Source: Treponema sp.
Lineage (GTDB): Bacteria; Spirochaetota; Spirochaetia; Treponematales; Breznakiellaceae
DNA: 36,065 bases
Assembly: GCA_031278815.1 (NCBI GenBank)
Contig: JAITJS010000121.1
Span: 1-36,065, forward strand
Reading direction: 5' to 3'
Positions 1 to 8,158 of the stretch are shown here, in pieces; position 1 is the first letter of the stretch, and the number at the start of each line of letters is the position of its first letter. The notes below the pieces were generated by a model. The model did no database searches, was not told the origin of the DNA, and saw only the letters and a program-made list of their open reading frames with translations. The position numbers and the translations under genes were made by a program.

Positions 1-171
1 AAGCGCCGTGCGCCTCCAGTGGCTGTCTCGACAAAGCCGCCTGATTCCTTCATTTGAAAAACCCTTAGGGTAACCGCGTCGCGGTAGATAAGGACTTTAC
101 CCAGGATCAGGCCCTCGTTTACAGTTACGGGCGTAGCTGGGGACTTGCACCCCCCTTCCTTTGAAGTCTAC
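1..171 (-). promoter_or_regulatory. Cobalamin (B12) riboswitch, 3' part cut by window edge
   Basis: Read on the minus strand from about 171 down to 1. The conserved core GGTGCAAGTCC lies at 151-141. It is followed by a CCC-G-AACTGTAA segment that matches the family pattern of a GGTG..AAATCC box followed by CCCGC..CTGTRA. The box GCCACTGG sits at 23-16, where the AdoCbl riboswitch family has its GCCACTG element. The last conserved parts (GGGAAGGC and the B12 box) would lie left of the window, and so would the regulated gene, probably a cobalamin transport or cobalamin-linked gene read leftwards. The frame across this stretch could also encode a short peptide, but the match to the riboswitch core is much stronger. 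Confidence 0.85.
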
Positions 172-177
172 CCAATT

Positions 178-207
178 ACTATAACTCCAACGCATCCGCC
201 TTGTCAA
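178..207 (-). promoter_or_regulatory. Sigma70-type promoter of the cobalamin riboswitch transcript
   Basis: On the minus strand a perfect TTGACA (207-202) is separated by 18 bp from TATAGT (183-178). The expected start of transcription is near 171, just upstream of the first conserved bases of the riboswitch. Spacing and position fit a promoter that serves only the leftward riboswitch-controlled gene. Confidence 0.65.
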
Positions 208-222
208 TAGGGTAGCTTGACA

Positions 223-239
223 AACTATAAATTATAGTT
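223..239. promoter_or_regulatory. Perfect palindrome, candidate toxin-antitoxin operator
   Basis: AACTATAA-A-TTATAGTT is a perfect 8+1+8 inverted repeat. It lies about 33 bp upstream of the small antitoxin-like reading frame on the plus strand and just behind the divergent riboswitch promoter. Antitoxins usually bind such palindromes to repress their own operon. That role is inferred from position. TTGACA strings flank it on the plus strand (217-222 and 238-243), but neither has a convincing -10 at normal spacing. Confidence 0.45.
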
Positions 240-272
240 GACATCTTTTATATGTAAAGAGGAGAGGTGAAG

Positions 273-368
273 ATGGAAAAAGGCAGTAGATGGGATATGG
301 CGGAAGTACTTGACACAAAGGAAGCTATTACTTACGCGTGGCTTTCTGAAAGGGGCCTATTTTTGTGA
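273..368 (+). pseudogene. Truncated HigA/COG3636-type antitoxin remnant, 31 codons
   Basis: A short frame starts at ATG 273 after a good AGAGGAG ribosome-binding site and stops at TGA 366-368. The product contains GSRWDMAEVLDTKEAITYAW, which resembles the first part of addiction-module antidote proteins (WD.AE.LDT.EDI..YLEAALEE). After that the frame breaks: the rest of the family's roughly 100 residues, including the helix-turn-helix, is absent, and no toxin gene precedes it. Its end overlaps the 3' end of the convergent glycosyltransferase gene by 12 bp. The intact start region suggests a recent truncation. The family call rests on about 20 residues. Confidence 0.45.
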
Positions 369-1190
369 GGCATCCTCTTGTTTAAACAAGCGGTACACCA
401 GCAAGAGGCTTTTATAATACAAGTAGGGAAATAGCTTAAATACCCGGATAGGTTTCTGCAAACAAAACCCTATCCACTCAAGGCCATGATCAAAGGAATA
501 CCGGGACGGGTGCTTTCGCTGTTCTGCAAATATCTCAAACAGATCGCTACACCACAAACGAAGTCCCCCGGGAAGACAGGCGTCATGTTTAGCGATCCAC
601 CGTTCCCCTCCGGCAATGCCTTTCCCAACCAATAAGAGTGAAGGAGATGCTTTTCTGATGGCCTCCAGGATACTTTTCTCTTGGGCTTTCTTAAAGTACC
701 CGACATAACGACCAACAATACGCAGGCACGGAAAGGTTTGGCGTATGTTTTTTTCAGCTTTTCTCAGGGTCCGCAACTTTCCACCCAACAGGTACAAGGA
801 TAATTCCCGTTCTTCCAGACTGGTAAGGATCCTGACGACAAATTCAAAGGGCATATACCGAGGGACCTGTTTATCAATTATAAACCGGGCTCCTCCTACA
901 AGACTTCTTGATATGGGAATAACCAAAGCAGCACTGAGCACATAAGAACGGTATTCTTTGTTTCTTCGGGCTCGCAGGAGATCCCACAGGGAAAGCAAGA
1001 CGATATTTTTACCGCCTCCTGAGTCCAGCAAGGTACGAATAATATCCCCCAGCTGTTCCAGGGCAATTATATCCAAGGGAACTTTTAATAAGCTTAACCG
1101 TTCTCGTAGGACCTCAGGTTCTTGTACAGGATGCTCAGTATCCACAGCCTGCACTCCACATGTATGATACGTCTGGCCTTCGAGTAGCAT
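357..1190 (-). CDS. Atypical WecG/TagA/CpsF-family glycosyltransferase
   Basis: A 277-residue protein whose C-terminal two thirds carries the family signature. It has LYLLGGK near residue 133, then CLRIVGRYVGYF, a PSLLLVGKGIAGGE block near 185, and a basic amphipathic tail (GLEWIGFCLQKP, then FKLFPYLYY). In TagA this tail mediates membrane association. Family enzymes transfer N-acetylmannosamine or a related sugar to a lipid-linked acceptor. The N-terminal half is unusual. Where the family normally has a VxPDGxG motif with the catalytic Asp, this protein reads VIPISRS, so activity is doubtful. It lies 35 bp downstream of the S41 protease gene and is probably co-transcribed with it. The chosen ATG at 1190 has only a weak ribosome-binding site. 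Confidence 0.7.
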   Translation of the reverse strand: MLLEGQTYHTCGVQAVDTEHPVQEPEVLRERLSLLKVPLDIIALEQLGDIIRTLLDSGGGKNIVLLSLWDLLRARRNKEYRSYVLSAALVIPISRSLVGGARFIIDKQVPRYMPFEFVVRILTSLEERELSLYLLGGKLRTLRKAEKNIRQTFPCLRIVGRYVGYFKKAQEKSILEAIRKASPSLLLVGKGIAGGERWIAKHDACLPGGLRLWCSDLFEIFAEQRKHPSRYSFDHGLEWIGFCLQKPIRVFKLFPYLYYKSLLLVYRLFKQEDASQK

Positions 1191-1225
1191 ATCGGAAGTA
1201 AATCATAGAAAAGTCCAACAGGATC

Positions 1226-2734
1226 CTAAGATGCTAGGGGAAGATCTTCCAAGACAGCCTCTTCCTGCAATACCTTGAGGGTCTTGGTAGTCTGCATCAA
1301 GGCGCCGTAGGTCCCTCTTTGCAGAATTTTGATCGCTTCCTGAAGCTGCACATCGTATTCTAAATCATATACCGGCGCTTGGGTGGTTCGGTACTGCTCG
1401 TTTCTGATAAGCCTGCGGAGCAGAACTGTATCCAAGAGATACTCCTTATGGAGTTCCTCGGCAAAGGCGGCTATCTCCACGCTGGTTGCTTGAGGATTGG
1501 TTTTAATAAAAGCAGGTATCCGGTTCGCATTGATGAGGGCAGTGAGTTTTTCCTCATCTGCCTCAGTAAATTCCGGGAACTTTACCTCTAAATCAGGAGG
1601 TATACCGATCTTATCGATGTTTACATCACTGGGGGTATAATACCGGGCAGTGGTAATCTTGAAGCCCGACTTCTCCAGGGGATACACCTGTTGCACCGAC
1701 CCCTTTCCAAAGGACTTCTCCCCCACCAAGTATGCCCGGCCCCGGTCTTTCAGGGCTCCTGCCACAATTTCCGAAGCCGATGCAGACCCGCGATTGATAA
1801 GCACGATGACCGGTATATCTTGGGGAACCGGGGTTTGCTTTCGGGCGTTAAAGACCATATTTTCCGAGGGGATCCGGGACTTGGTACTTACCACCACGCC
1901 CCCGTCAAGGAACAGATCGCTTATCCCCACGGCAGATTGCAAGAGTCCTCCATAATTATTACGCAGATCCAGGATGATGCTCCGGTAGTTGTTCCCTTTA
2001 AAAGATTCCAGCGCCTCTCTCGTCCGGTCCAAGGTCCGGGGGGTAAAGGTGAGGAGCTTTAAGTAGCCCACATCGTTTATCATGGCGTATTTTGTGGTGG
2101 GCACCTCAATAAGGGCCCGGATCAGGGTAACGGGGAATTCAAACCTTTCGTTCCGGCGGATGAGGAGCTTGACTTCTCCCCCAGGCTCTCCTCGAAGGCG
2201 GGCGAGGACATCGTCCATGCTTAAGCCATCGGTTGGCTCCCCGTTTATCGCAATGATCAAATCTCCCGGATTAATCCCTGCCCGCCAGCCAGGGGTGTCC
2301 TCAATAGGAGCCGCCACTTCTACATAGGCGCCTTTGCCGTCAGGTCGTTCCGGCTTGGAAATATAGAGTCCTACCCCCCCGAAATTGCCTTGGGTGGTTT
2401 CGTTCAGGTCCATCATTTCCCGTTCTGCAAGAAATGAGGAATAGGGATCCCCCAACGCATTAAACATACCTTCCATAGCCCCTTCATAGAGAATCTTGGG
2501 GTCCACGGTCTCTACATAATGTTTTTGAATAAAATCAAAGACATTTTGAATAATCGAAGTATATTGCCAGTTCTGCGGATTCCCCTCTTTCCCTTGGGCT
2601 TCGACCCGGGGCGCCGATATAAGGGTAAACATACCGCATAAAATAACCGTAGCCGCTATCCATAACACCGGTAAGGATAGAGACCGTTTTTCTTGAAGGC
2701 TTTCTCGGGGAATAGGAACAAAATGTTCTTTCAT
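1226..2734 (-). CDS. S41-family C-terminal processing peptidase (CtpA/Prc type)
   Basis: A 502-residue protease. An N-terminal membrane anchor or signal (about residues 20-42) is followed by a Ctp N-terminal helical region. A PDZ domain follows near residues 110-205 (GVGLYISKPE, then GDLIIAINGEP), then the peptidase core. The Ser-Lys dyad is visible: Ser in GSASASEIVAGAL and Lys in GEKSFGKGSVQ. Family members cleave hydrophobic C-termini of periplasmic or cell-wall proteins, often as maturation or quality control. The C-terminal 100 residues look helical and hydrophilic. GAGGAGT stands 11 bp before ATG 2734, and a TATAAT sequence lies at 2761-2756. The glycosyltransferase gene follows closely and is probably in the same transcript. 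Confidence 0.93.
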   Translation of the reverse strand: MKEHFVPIPRESLQEKRSLSLPVLWIAATVILCGMFTLISAPRVEAQGKEGNPQNWQYTSIIQNVFDFIQKHYVETVDPKILYEGAMEGMFNALGDPYSSFLAEREMMDLNETTQGNFGGVGLYISKPERPDGKGAYVEVAAPIEDTPGWRAGINPGDLIIAINGEPTDGLSMDDVLARLRGEPGGEVKLLIRRNERFEFPVTLIRALIEVPTTKYAMINDVGYLKLLTFTPRTLDRTREALESFKGNNYRSIILDLRNNYGGLLQSAVGISDLFLDGGVVVSTKSRIPSENMVFNARKQTPVPQDIPVIVLINRGSASASEIVAGALKDRGRAYLVGEKSFGKGSVQQVYPLEKSGFKITTARYYTPSDVNIDKIGIPPDLEVKFPEFTEADEEKLTALINANRIPAFIKTNPQATSVEIAAFAEELHKEYLLDTVLLRRLIRNEQYRTTQAPVYDLEYDVQLQEAIKILQRGTYGALMQTTKTLKVLQEEAVLEDLPLAS

Positions 2735-2755
2735 AGTATCGTATACTCCTCTTCA

Positions 2756-2784
2756 ATTATACACTAAGGTAGGGTGTGTTGTTA
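2756..2784 (-). promoter_or_regulatory. Possible promoter of the S41 protease gene
   Basis: A perfect TATAAT -10 on the minus strand (2761-2756) lies about 20 bp before the start codon region. The -35 candidate at the right spacing (TAACAA, 2784-2779) is poor, so an activator or an extended element may be needed. Confidence 0.35.
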
Positions 2785-2884
2785 GATGCTTTGGTGATAA
2801 TAACAAAATTCCCCAGATGATGCAATCCCACCCATTGAATCACCATACTGCAAGCAATAGTAAAGCAACGTAAACAGGGCTTAA

Positions 2885-2960
2885 AACCAGGGTCGGCGCA
2901 TATAAAATAATTGATGAACGTGATACCCTTGGCATGGTTTTCTGGAAGGGGGGCCTAAGA
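2885..2960 (+). repeat. Dispersed repeat, copy A (shortened)
   Basis: The core GCATATAAAATAATTGATG begins at 2898 and runs on through GGCATGGTTTTCTGG, matching copies near 9973 and 12971. All three also share CAGGG about 10 bp upstream. This copy decays after 2950: it reads GGGGGGCC and then rejoins at AAGAAC with a small deletion. It sits between the S41 protease promoter and the 3' end of the transporter operon. Confidence 0.7.
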
Positions 2961-3027
2961 ACAGGGCGATAGTGAGAAAGATACCCCGGCTATACCTTTC
3001 AGGCGGTACGGGAGGGGTACCGGTTTT

Positions 3028-3672
3028 TCAGTTACGGGGACGCGATGCTGATCCGCTGAGATCCTCCATCAGGATAGCCTCCTCGCAGACCCGCCGGCCC
3101 AGGTCGCGGTCGTGGGTGATGGCGATAAGGCCGATGCCGCGGGCGTCGATTTCTTCGAGGAGGGCCTCCCATAGTTGCGCCTGGGTGATGAGGTCAAACA
3201 TGGCGGTGATTTCATCGGCGATGATGAAGCGTACCTCCGGGGCAAGGGCCCGGGCAATGCAAAAGCGCTGGAGTTCCCCCCCGGACAGTTCCTGGGGATA
3301 GCGGTCAAGCCAGGCCCGCTCAATGCCCAGGCGTTCAAGGAGCGCCTCCCCGGGCCGCCAGCCTTCGGCCAGGACATCCCGCATCTTAAAGCGGGGGTTC
3401 ACCGCGGTTTCGGGGTGCTGCAGGATAAGCTGCGCCGGGTAGCAGCCTTTCCCAAAGACCGCGCCGGGAAGGATGATCTCGCCTTCCTTCGGTTTTTCGT
3501 AGTGGGCAAGGAGTTTGCCCAGGGTGGTTTTGCCGGAGCCGCTATCCCCCAGGAGGGCAACCCTGCAGCCGCTCTCAAAGGAAAGATTCAGCCCCCGGAA
3601 AAGCCAGGGGCGCTGTTTGCCGGTCCCCTCCCCGCCATAATGGAAGCCCACATTCTTTAGCTCAAGCCGCAT
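3028..3672 (-). CDS. Opp/Nik-type ABC transporter ATP-binding protein (DppF/NikE-like)
   Basis: The second ATPase of the importer, 214 residues, shorter than the usual 260-330 and lacking the C-terminal oligo_HPY extension. Walker A is GDSGSGKTT near residue 42. The Q-loop region is LILQHP, the signature is LSGGELQR near 130, Walker B is FIIADEIT near 150, and the switch histidine is in AITHD. The Walker B glutamate is followed by Ile-Thr instead of the common Pro-Thr, a change seen often in NikE/DppF relatives. It is the last gene of the operon and starts 15 bp after the upstream ATPase gene. Local GC is very high, as in its neighbours. Confidence 0.9.
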   Translation of the reverse strand: MRLELKNVGFHYGGEGTGKQRPWLFRGLNLSFESGCRVALLGDSGSGKTTLGKLLAHYEKPKEGEIILPGAVFGKGCYPAQLILQHPETAVNPRFKMRDVLAEGWRPGEALLERLGIERAWLDRYPQELSGGELQRFCIARALAPEVRFIIADEITAMFDLITQAQLWEALLEEIDARGIGLIAITHDRDLGRRVCEEAILMEDLSGSASRPRN

Positions 3673-3687
3673 AACCCATTCCCTTGT

Positions 3688-4650
3688 TCATCCTGAAATT
3701 GTTTCGCCGGTCTTTTCACCGGGAAGCTCCTCCCCATGGACACAGCGAACCAGGCCGCCCCGCAGTTCCCGCATCGGCATGGGGGAGCGGCACCGGGAAG
3801 TCCGCAGGGCACAGCGGGGGTAGAAGATGCAGGCATCGCTCAGGGTCCCCGCATAGGGCTGATGCCCGGGAATAGCTTTGAATTCATTACGGGGCATAGC
3901 CTGCCAGAGGGCGCGGGTGTAGGGATGCCGCAATCCCGCGCCGCCCCGGTCGAAATCTTCCCGCCGGGCCGTCTCCAGGGTAAGGCCCCCGTAGAAGATG
4001 GCGATTGTGTCGGAAACCTCCAGGGCCATCCCCAGATCGTGGGTGATGAGCATCACCGCCGCGCCCTGGTCCGCCAGTTCCCGCAGGTGGGCCAGGGCTT
4101 CCTGGGCCAGGGCCTCGGAGAGGCCGGGGGTCGGCTCGTCGGCGATGATAAGGGGCGCCCCGGAGATCACCGCGGCGGCCACCAGGACCCGGCGAGCCAT
4201 GCCCCCGGAAAGCTCAAAGGGGTACATCCCCATGACCTCCCACGCCAGGCCGTAGCGGGTAAAAACCGCCTCCACCTCGGCGGGGCTGCAACGCTCCCCC
4301 CCCGCCTGCTTCCCCACCTTCATCAGGGGATCGAGAAAACTCACCGATTGGGGAATCAGGGCAATGCCGGTCCCCCGCAGCTCCGCCTGCCGTTTCGGGG
4401 TAAGCCGCTCGCCGCAGTAGCACAGCTCCCCCTCCACCGAGGCATTCCGGGGCAGGATGCCCAGGATAGCATGGGCGAGGAGGCTTTTGCCGGAACCGGA
4501 GGATCCCACAACCGCCACAATCTCCCCGGCATGGATATCCACTTCCAGGGACGAAATGACGCAGAGCCGCTCCCGGGTAAAGCCCCGGCCATAACGGAGG
4601 AAGTGGAGCGAAAAATCCTTAACCGATAAAACAGGCGATAAAACAGACAT
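3688..4650 (-). CDS. Opp/Nik-type ABC transporter ATP-binding protein (DppD/NikD-like)
   Basis: A 320-residue ATPase with all the expected motifs: Walker A GSSGSGKSLL near residue 50, signature LSGGMARR near 150, Walker B LIIADEPT near 170, and switch His in LITHD. The C-terminus carries the oligopeptide/dipeptide transporter extension with its cysteine cluster (CIFYPRCALRTSRC). It pairs with the shorter downstream ATPase to power the two permeases. It starts 11 bp after the permease C gene, consistent with one polycistronic message. Confidence 0.93.
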   Translation of the reverse strand: MSVLSPVLSVKDFSLHFLRYGRGFTRERLCVISSLEVDIHAGEIVAVVGSSGSGKSLLAHAILGILPRNASVEGELCYCGERLTPKRQAELRGTGIALIPQSVSFLDPLMKVGKQAGGERCSPAEVEAVFTRYGLAWEVMGMYPFELSGGMARRVLVAAAVISGAPLIIADEPTPGLSEALAQEALAHLRELADQGAAVMLITHDLGMALEVSDTIAIFYGGLTLETARREDFDRGGAGLRHPYTRALWQAMPRNEFKAIPGHQPYAGTLSDACIFYPRCALRTSRCRSPMPMRELRGGLVRCVHGEELPGEKTGETISG

Positions 4651-4661
4651 CGCTTTCCTCC

Positions 4662-5507
4662 CTAGGTTTGGGCAGTGCCGGGATTGAGGAGGATCCGCAA
4701 ATTCTCCCCCAGGGCGTCAAAGAGCATCACCACCAGGAGGAGGCAGAACCCCGGAAAGAAGGCAAGATGCCACATACCGGCGGCGAGGTACTGCATCGAC
4801 TCCGAAAGAATAACGCCGATGGCCGGCTGCTCCGGGGAAAGCCCGAAGCCCAGAAAGGTAATCGCCGCTTCATGGAGGATGGCGTGGGGAAAGAGCAGTA
4901 TCAGCGCCACGATAAACTGGGGAAGGACATGGGGAAGGATGTGCTTCCGGCCTATCCAGAGGGGGCCTTTGCCCAGGGCCCGGGCCGCGGCGATGTAGGG
5001 CTGGGAACGCAGGGCCAGCACTTCGGCGCGGATCACCCGGGTCAGGCTCGTCCAGTGGGTAGCCGCTACCCCGATGAGCACCCCCAGGAAGCCCTTGCCC
5101 ACGGCAATGGAAACCAGGATGAGGAGAATCATGTGGGGGACGCTGAGGAAGAGGTCCACGAACCAGGTGACCAGGACATCAACCTTCCGCCCCAGGGTCG
5201 CCGCCGCCACCCCGAGGATCAGGGCCATAACCGTGCTCACCACCGAGGCGCTTATCCCCACGATGATGCTGGTGGAAAGCCCCTTGAGGGTCCGGGCAAA
5301 CATATCCCGGCCAAGCCAGTCGGTCCCAAAGGGATGCCGGAGGCCGGGGAGCAGGTTTTTCTCCTGAAAATTGACATCATAGGCCGCAGGAACGGTCAGA
5401 AGCCCGGAAACAAAGAGGGCCGTCAGCACAAGCGCCGCAAAAACAAGCAGCCCCAGGGTAAAGAGGCGGCGGGAAAAGCGGACGCTCCCTTTCATATATT
5501 CATCCAT
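4662..5507 (-). CDS. ABC transporter permease (DppC/NikC-like)
   Basis: A 281-residue inner-membrane permease. One N-terminal membrane segment (about 17-38) is followed by the periplasmic region, where HPFGTDWLGRDMFAR is typical of the OppC/DppC/NikC group. A five-helix BPD_transp_1 core with the ATPase-coupling EAA loop (AARALGKGPLWIGRKHILPH) follows. Its start overlaps the end of the permease B gene by 8 bp, which implies translational coupling. Substrate specificity cannot be read from the permease. Confidence 0.93.
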   Translation of the reverse strand: MDEYMKGSVRFSRRLFTLGLLVFAALVLTALFVSGLLTVPAAYDVNFQEKNLLPGLRHPFGTDWLGRDMFARTLKGLSTSIIVGISASVVSTVMALILGVAAATLGRKVDVLVTWFVDLFLSVPHMILLILVSIAVGKGFLGVLIGVAATHWTSLTRVIRAEVLALRSQPYIAAARALGKGPLWIGRKHILPHVLPQFIVALILLFPHAILHEAAITFLGFGLSPEQPAIGVILSESMQYLAAGMWHLAFFPGFCLLLVVMLFDALGENLRILLNPGTAQT

Positions 5508-6501
5508 TGCCCAATCTCCGGATCTGGGGATTCAAAACCTGATAGAGGGCATCCGCGATGCAGTTGCCCGCAAAAACAAAGAGGGCCGAAAAGAGGGTAA
5601 TCCCCAGCAGCAGGGGCATATCGCTCTGTATCCCCGCCCGCACCGCGGTCCTCCCCAGCCCCGGATAGGCAAAGACCTGTTCCGCCAGAACCGACCCGCC
5701 GAAGAGTTCGGCGAAGGAGGTAAACTGAAGAGTCAGGGCGGGAAGGGCGATGTTCCGAAGCCCGTGGCGCCGGATAATGGTCCACCGTTTTTCCCCCCGG
5801 GACACCGCGTAAAGCACGTAGTCCGATTCCAATACCTCCGACAGCTTCTGCCGGGTATGCAGGGCAATGGAGGACACCCCCGTCAGGGAAAGGGTCAAAG
5901 CCGGAAGGATGAGGTGGCGAATCCGTTCCGCCAGGCTGACCTCGCCGTCCAGTTTTCCCATGGGAATAGACAGTCCCAGGGGCAGAATCCGCCAGTGAAT
6001 CGCAAAGACGATCATCAGGAGCAGGGCCAGCCAGAAAACCGGGGTGCTGGACAGGGTCAGGCAGTAGGCCTTGACCAGCTTGTCCGGCCAGCGGCCATGA
6101 TACGCCCCGGCAAGCGCCCCCAGGAGAAAGCCCAGAATTCCCGATAAAACCCAGGAAACCCCCATCAATGCCAGGGATGCCAGGGCCCGCTCCCCGATGA
6201 CCGTTAGAACCGGCAGCCGGAATATGACGGAGGTCCCCAAATCGAAGCGGCAGATAGCGCCAAGCCATTTGAGGTACTGGAGAACCGGGGGCTCCCCAAT
6301 GCCCCAGCGTTCGGCGATCTTCGCCCGCTGTTCGGGCGAGACCGTCGCGTCCGCGCCGATATAGGCCTGCACCGGGTCAATGGGCGAAAGTTTCATCAGA
6401 GTAAAGGCGACAATGCTCACGGCGAATAAGAGCAGCAGCCCTTTCAACGTGTAACGGCCGATATGACGCAAGACGTTTTTGTTCACTATTTTAACTTCCA
6501 T
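5500..6501 (-). CDS. ABC transporter permease (DppB/NikB-like)
   Basis: A 333-residue permease with an N-terminal membrane helix (about 14-36). The family motif LSPIDPVQAYIG follows it, then the long loop with the WGIGEPPVLQYLKWL element and the BPD_transp_1 core. The coupling EAA loop reads YAVSRGEKRWTIIRRHGLRN. The gene begins inside the last codons of the upstream binding-protein gene (16-bp overlap). A damaged copy of its first 55 bp or so sits between the two binding-protein genes, showing it was once adjacent to the other copy as well. Confidence 0.93.
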   Translation of the reverse strand: MEVKIVNKNVLRHIGRYTLKGLLLLFAVSIVAFTLMKLSPIDPVQAYIGADATVSPEQRAKIAERWGIGEPPVLQYLKWLGAICRFDLGTSVIFRLPVLTVIGERALASLALMGVSWVLSGILGFLLGALAGAYHGRWPDKLVKAYCLTLSSTPVFWLALLLMIVFAIHWRILPLGLSIPMGKLDGEVSLAERIRHLILPALTLSLTGVSSIALHTRQKLSEVLESDYVLYAVSRGEKRWTIIRRHGLRNIALPALTLQFTSFAELFGGSVLAEQVFAYPGLGRTAVRAGIQSDMPLLLGITLFSALFVFAGNCIADALYQVLNPQIRRLGNG

Positions 6502-8081
6502 TCCTTAATGTTTGAGATAACCGGATACCCTTCCCCATGGGGATGGATACGCTGATTTCCAACGTCAAGGTCGTCCCGGACATAGTAGAGATGTTCGATA
6601 TTTGCTATCCAGCACCAGGTCGCGTCCCCTTGATTGGAATAGCCCGTGGTCCCGTCCCAGGCGGCCTTCTTCCAGTTGGCGTTAGCATCCTCTGTATCAA
6701 GGGATGCAAAGGCGGCATCCAGGTAGCGGTCCACCGTGGGATTGTGAACATTCGTCACATTGTTGAACGCCGTGGTTGCCGTCTTGCTGTGGTAAAGGTT
6801 GTAGGTTTCCACAGGACTGTGACTCCCAAACCCAAACACAATCGGCGTGCGGTACATCTCAAGGCCGATGTCGTCCCAACTGACACCCTTGGGAAGGACC
6901 TCGATACCCAGGTCCCGGGCTTGCTGGGCAAAGGCCAGCGCAATCGCCTGGCGCACCGAGTCCCCAGCGGGATAATTCAGCGCAAAGGAAGCCCGCAGTC
7001 CGTTTTTAACCCGGATCCCGTCCCCCGCCAGCTTCCAGTCCGCCGCATCAAGGGCCGCCTTCTGTCCCGACACATCGTTGTCGGCAATCCGGGTCTGAGG
7101 GTTCCACCAGGGAAGACCGTCGCAGACCGTGTACGCCGGGGTCGCATACCCGCTGAGGGCATCCCGCGCAATCGCCGCCCGGTCTATTCCGTAGATCAGC
7201 GCCTTGCGAATTACAATATCGCTGGTAACATCGTTCCCCACCGGCAGATTGTCCGCGCTGTACGTCCCGGCTTTGGTCGAGGGGAAAGCGATTCCCCGGT
7301 TATCAACGCTTCGCGCCCTGAGCAGGGAATAGCCCTTGATGTCCCGCGCCAGCATGGGGGCCGTCATAGCAATATCCACCGAACCGGACTGAACCGCCGC
7401 AAATATCCCATCGGTATCAAGGAACAGGAGGGTAAGCCGCTTGAAGAGCGGCTTTGCCCCATAGTAGCTTTCATTCCGCTCTACGATTAGCTGCTGACCC
7501 TTGTCCCACTGCACAAAAATATATGGCCCTGAACCTATCGGCTTTTGTCCGTAATTCGCCGAGTAGGCGTGTTGCGGCACAATCCCCAAAAAAACAGTGG
7601 TATAGACAAAGGCGGAAAAGGGGGTATTGAGTTCAAACACCACCTGAGTCGGCCCGACAGCCCGGGCCAGTTTCAGCCGGGTAAGATCAATTCTACTAGC
7701 CGCTTCCTTTGCCGTATTGAACGTAAAGGCCACATCTTCCGCCGTTACCGGCTGCCCGTCGGAAAACTTCGCGTCGCTACGGATATCAAAGGTCCATGCA
7801 AGCCCATCGGGACTCACCGAATAGCCGGTGGCTAGGTCGTTGGTAAAATTCATGTCCTTATCAAATTCAAGGAGAGTGCTCTGAAAGAGGGGAGAACCGT
7901 GGTTTCCCCAGCCCTTGCAGGGATCATACCCCTCATCCGGTTCCCCACCGATAGCAAGGGTGAGGGAATCTGTAGTCAGCACCTGTGGGGTTTCCTGCTG
8001 CCTTCCCCCTCCCGCAAATCCATTGACGACAATAAGCACCGCAAACGCCGCGGCTATCACTACGACCCGTTCTTTTTTCAT
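6486..8081 (-). CDS. Family 5 (Opp/Nik-type) solute-binding protein, copy 1
   Basis: A 531-residue periplasmic binding protein. The signal peptide (about 1-23) ends in NGFA before a GGG stretch. SBP_bac_5 features include DGLAWTFDIRSDAKFSDGQP, AEDVAFTFNTAKE and GSGPYIFVQWDKG. The last 40 residues (WCWIANIEHLYYVRDDLDVG) match a subgroup usually annotated as nickel or metallophore binding. The terminal HPHGEG lacks one histidine of the HPHGHG in copy 2. GAGGAGG stands 7 bp before the ATG. It is the second gene of the operon, directly upstream of permease B. Peptide and nickel-chelate ligands are both possible. Confidence 0.9.
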   Translation of the reverse strand: MKKERVVVIAAAFAVLIVVNGFAGGGRQQETPQVLTTDSLTLAIGGEPDEGYDPCKGWGNHGSPLFQSTLLEFDKDMNFTNDLATGYSVSPDGLAWTFDIRSDAKFSDGQPVTAEDVAFTFNTAKEAASRIDLTRLKLARAVGPTQVVFELNTPFSAFVYTTVFLGIVPQHAYSANYGQKPIGSGPYIFVQWDKGQQLIVERNESYYGAKPLFKRLTLLFLDTDGIFAAVQSGSVDIAMTAPMLARDIKGYSLLRARSVDNRGIAFPSTKAGTYSADNLPVGNDVTSDIVIRKALIYGIDRAAIARDALSGYATPAYTVCDGLPWWNPQTRIADNDVSGQKAALDAADWKLAGDGIRVKNGLRASFALNYPAGDSVRQAIALAFAQQARDLGIEVLPKGVSWDDIGLEMYRTPIVFGFGSHSPVETYNLYHSKTATTAFNNVTNVHNPTVDRYLDAAFASLDTEDANANWKKAAWDGTTGYSNQGDATWCWIANIEHLYYVRDDLDVGNQRIHPHGEGYPVISNIKEWKLK

Positions 8082-8095
8082 AGCAGATCCTCCTC

Positions 8096-8158
8096 AAAGT
8101 AAAATAAGAGCGGCAGCCCTTTCAGCACGTAACAGCCGATATGACGCAGGACGGTTTA
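8096..8158 (-). pseudogene. Duplicated scrap of the permease B 5' end
   Basis: The stretch between the two binding-protein genes closely matches 6426-6490, the first codons of the permease B gene, with scattered substitutions and a 7-10 bp deletion near the start. In the surviving frame it reads VLRHIGCYVLKGLPLLF, against VLRHIGRYTLKGLLLLF in the intact gene. Similarity stops abruptly at the ribosome-binding site of copy 1. This is the expected scar of a tandem duplication whose unit was the binding-protein gene plus the start of the next gene. Confidence 0.85.

Noticed and set aside
3736-4629. Long plus-strand open frames opposite the transporter ATPase and permease genes
   Set aside because: Antisense shadows of GC-rich genes. 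The products have no family features, while the minus frames have full ABC motifs.
5492-6268. A 258-codon open frame on the minus strand over the permease B gene
   Set aside because: It is proline/glycine-rich frame noise from high GC. The overlapping frame encodes a clear permease.
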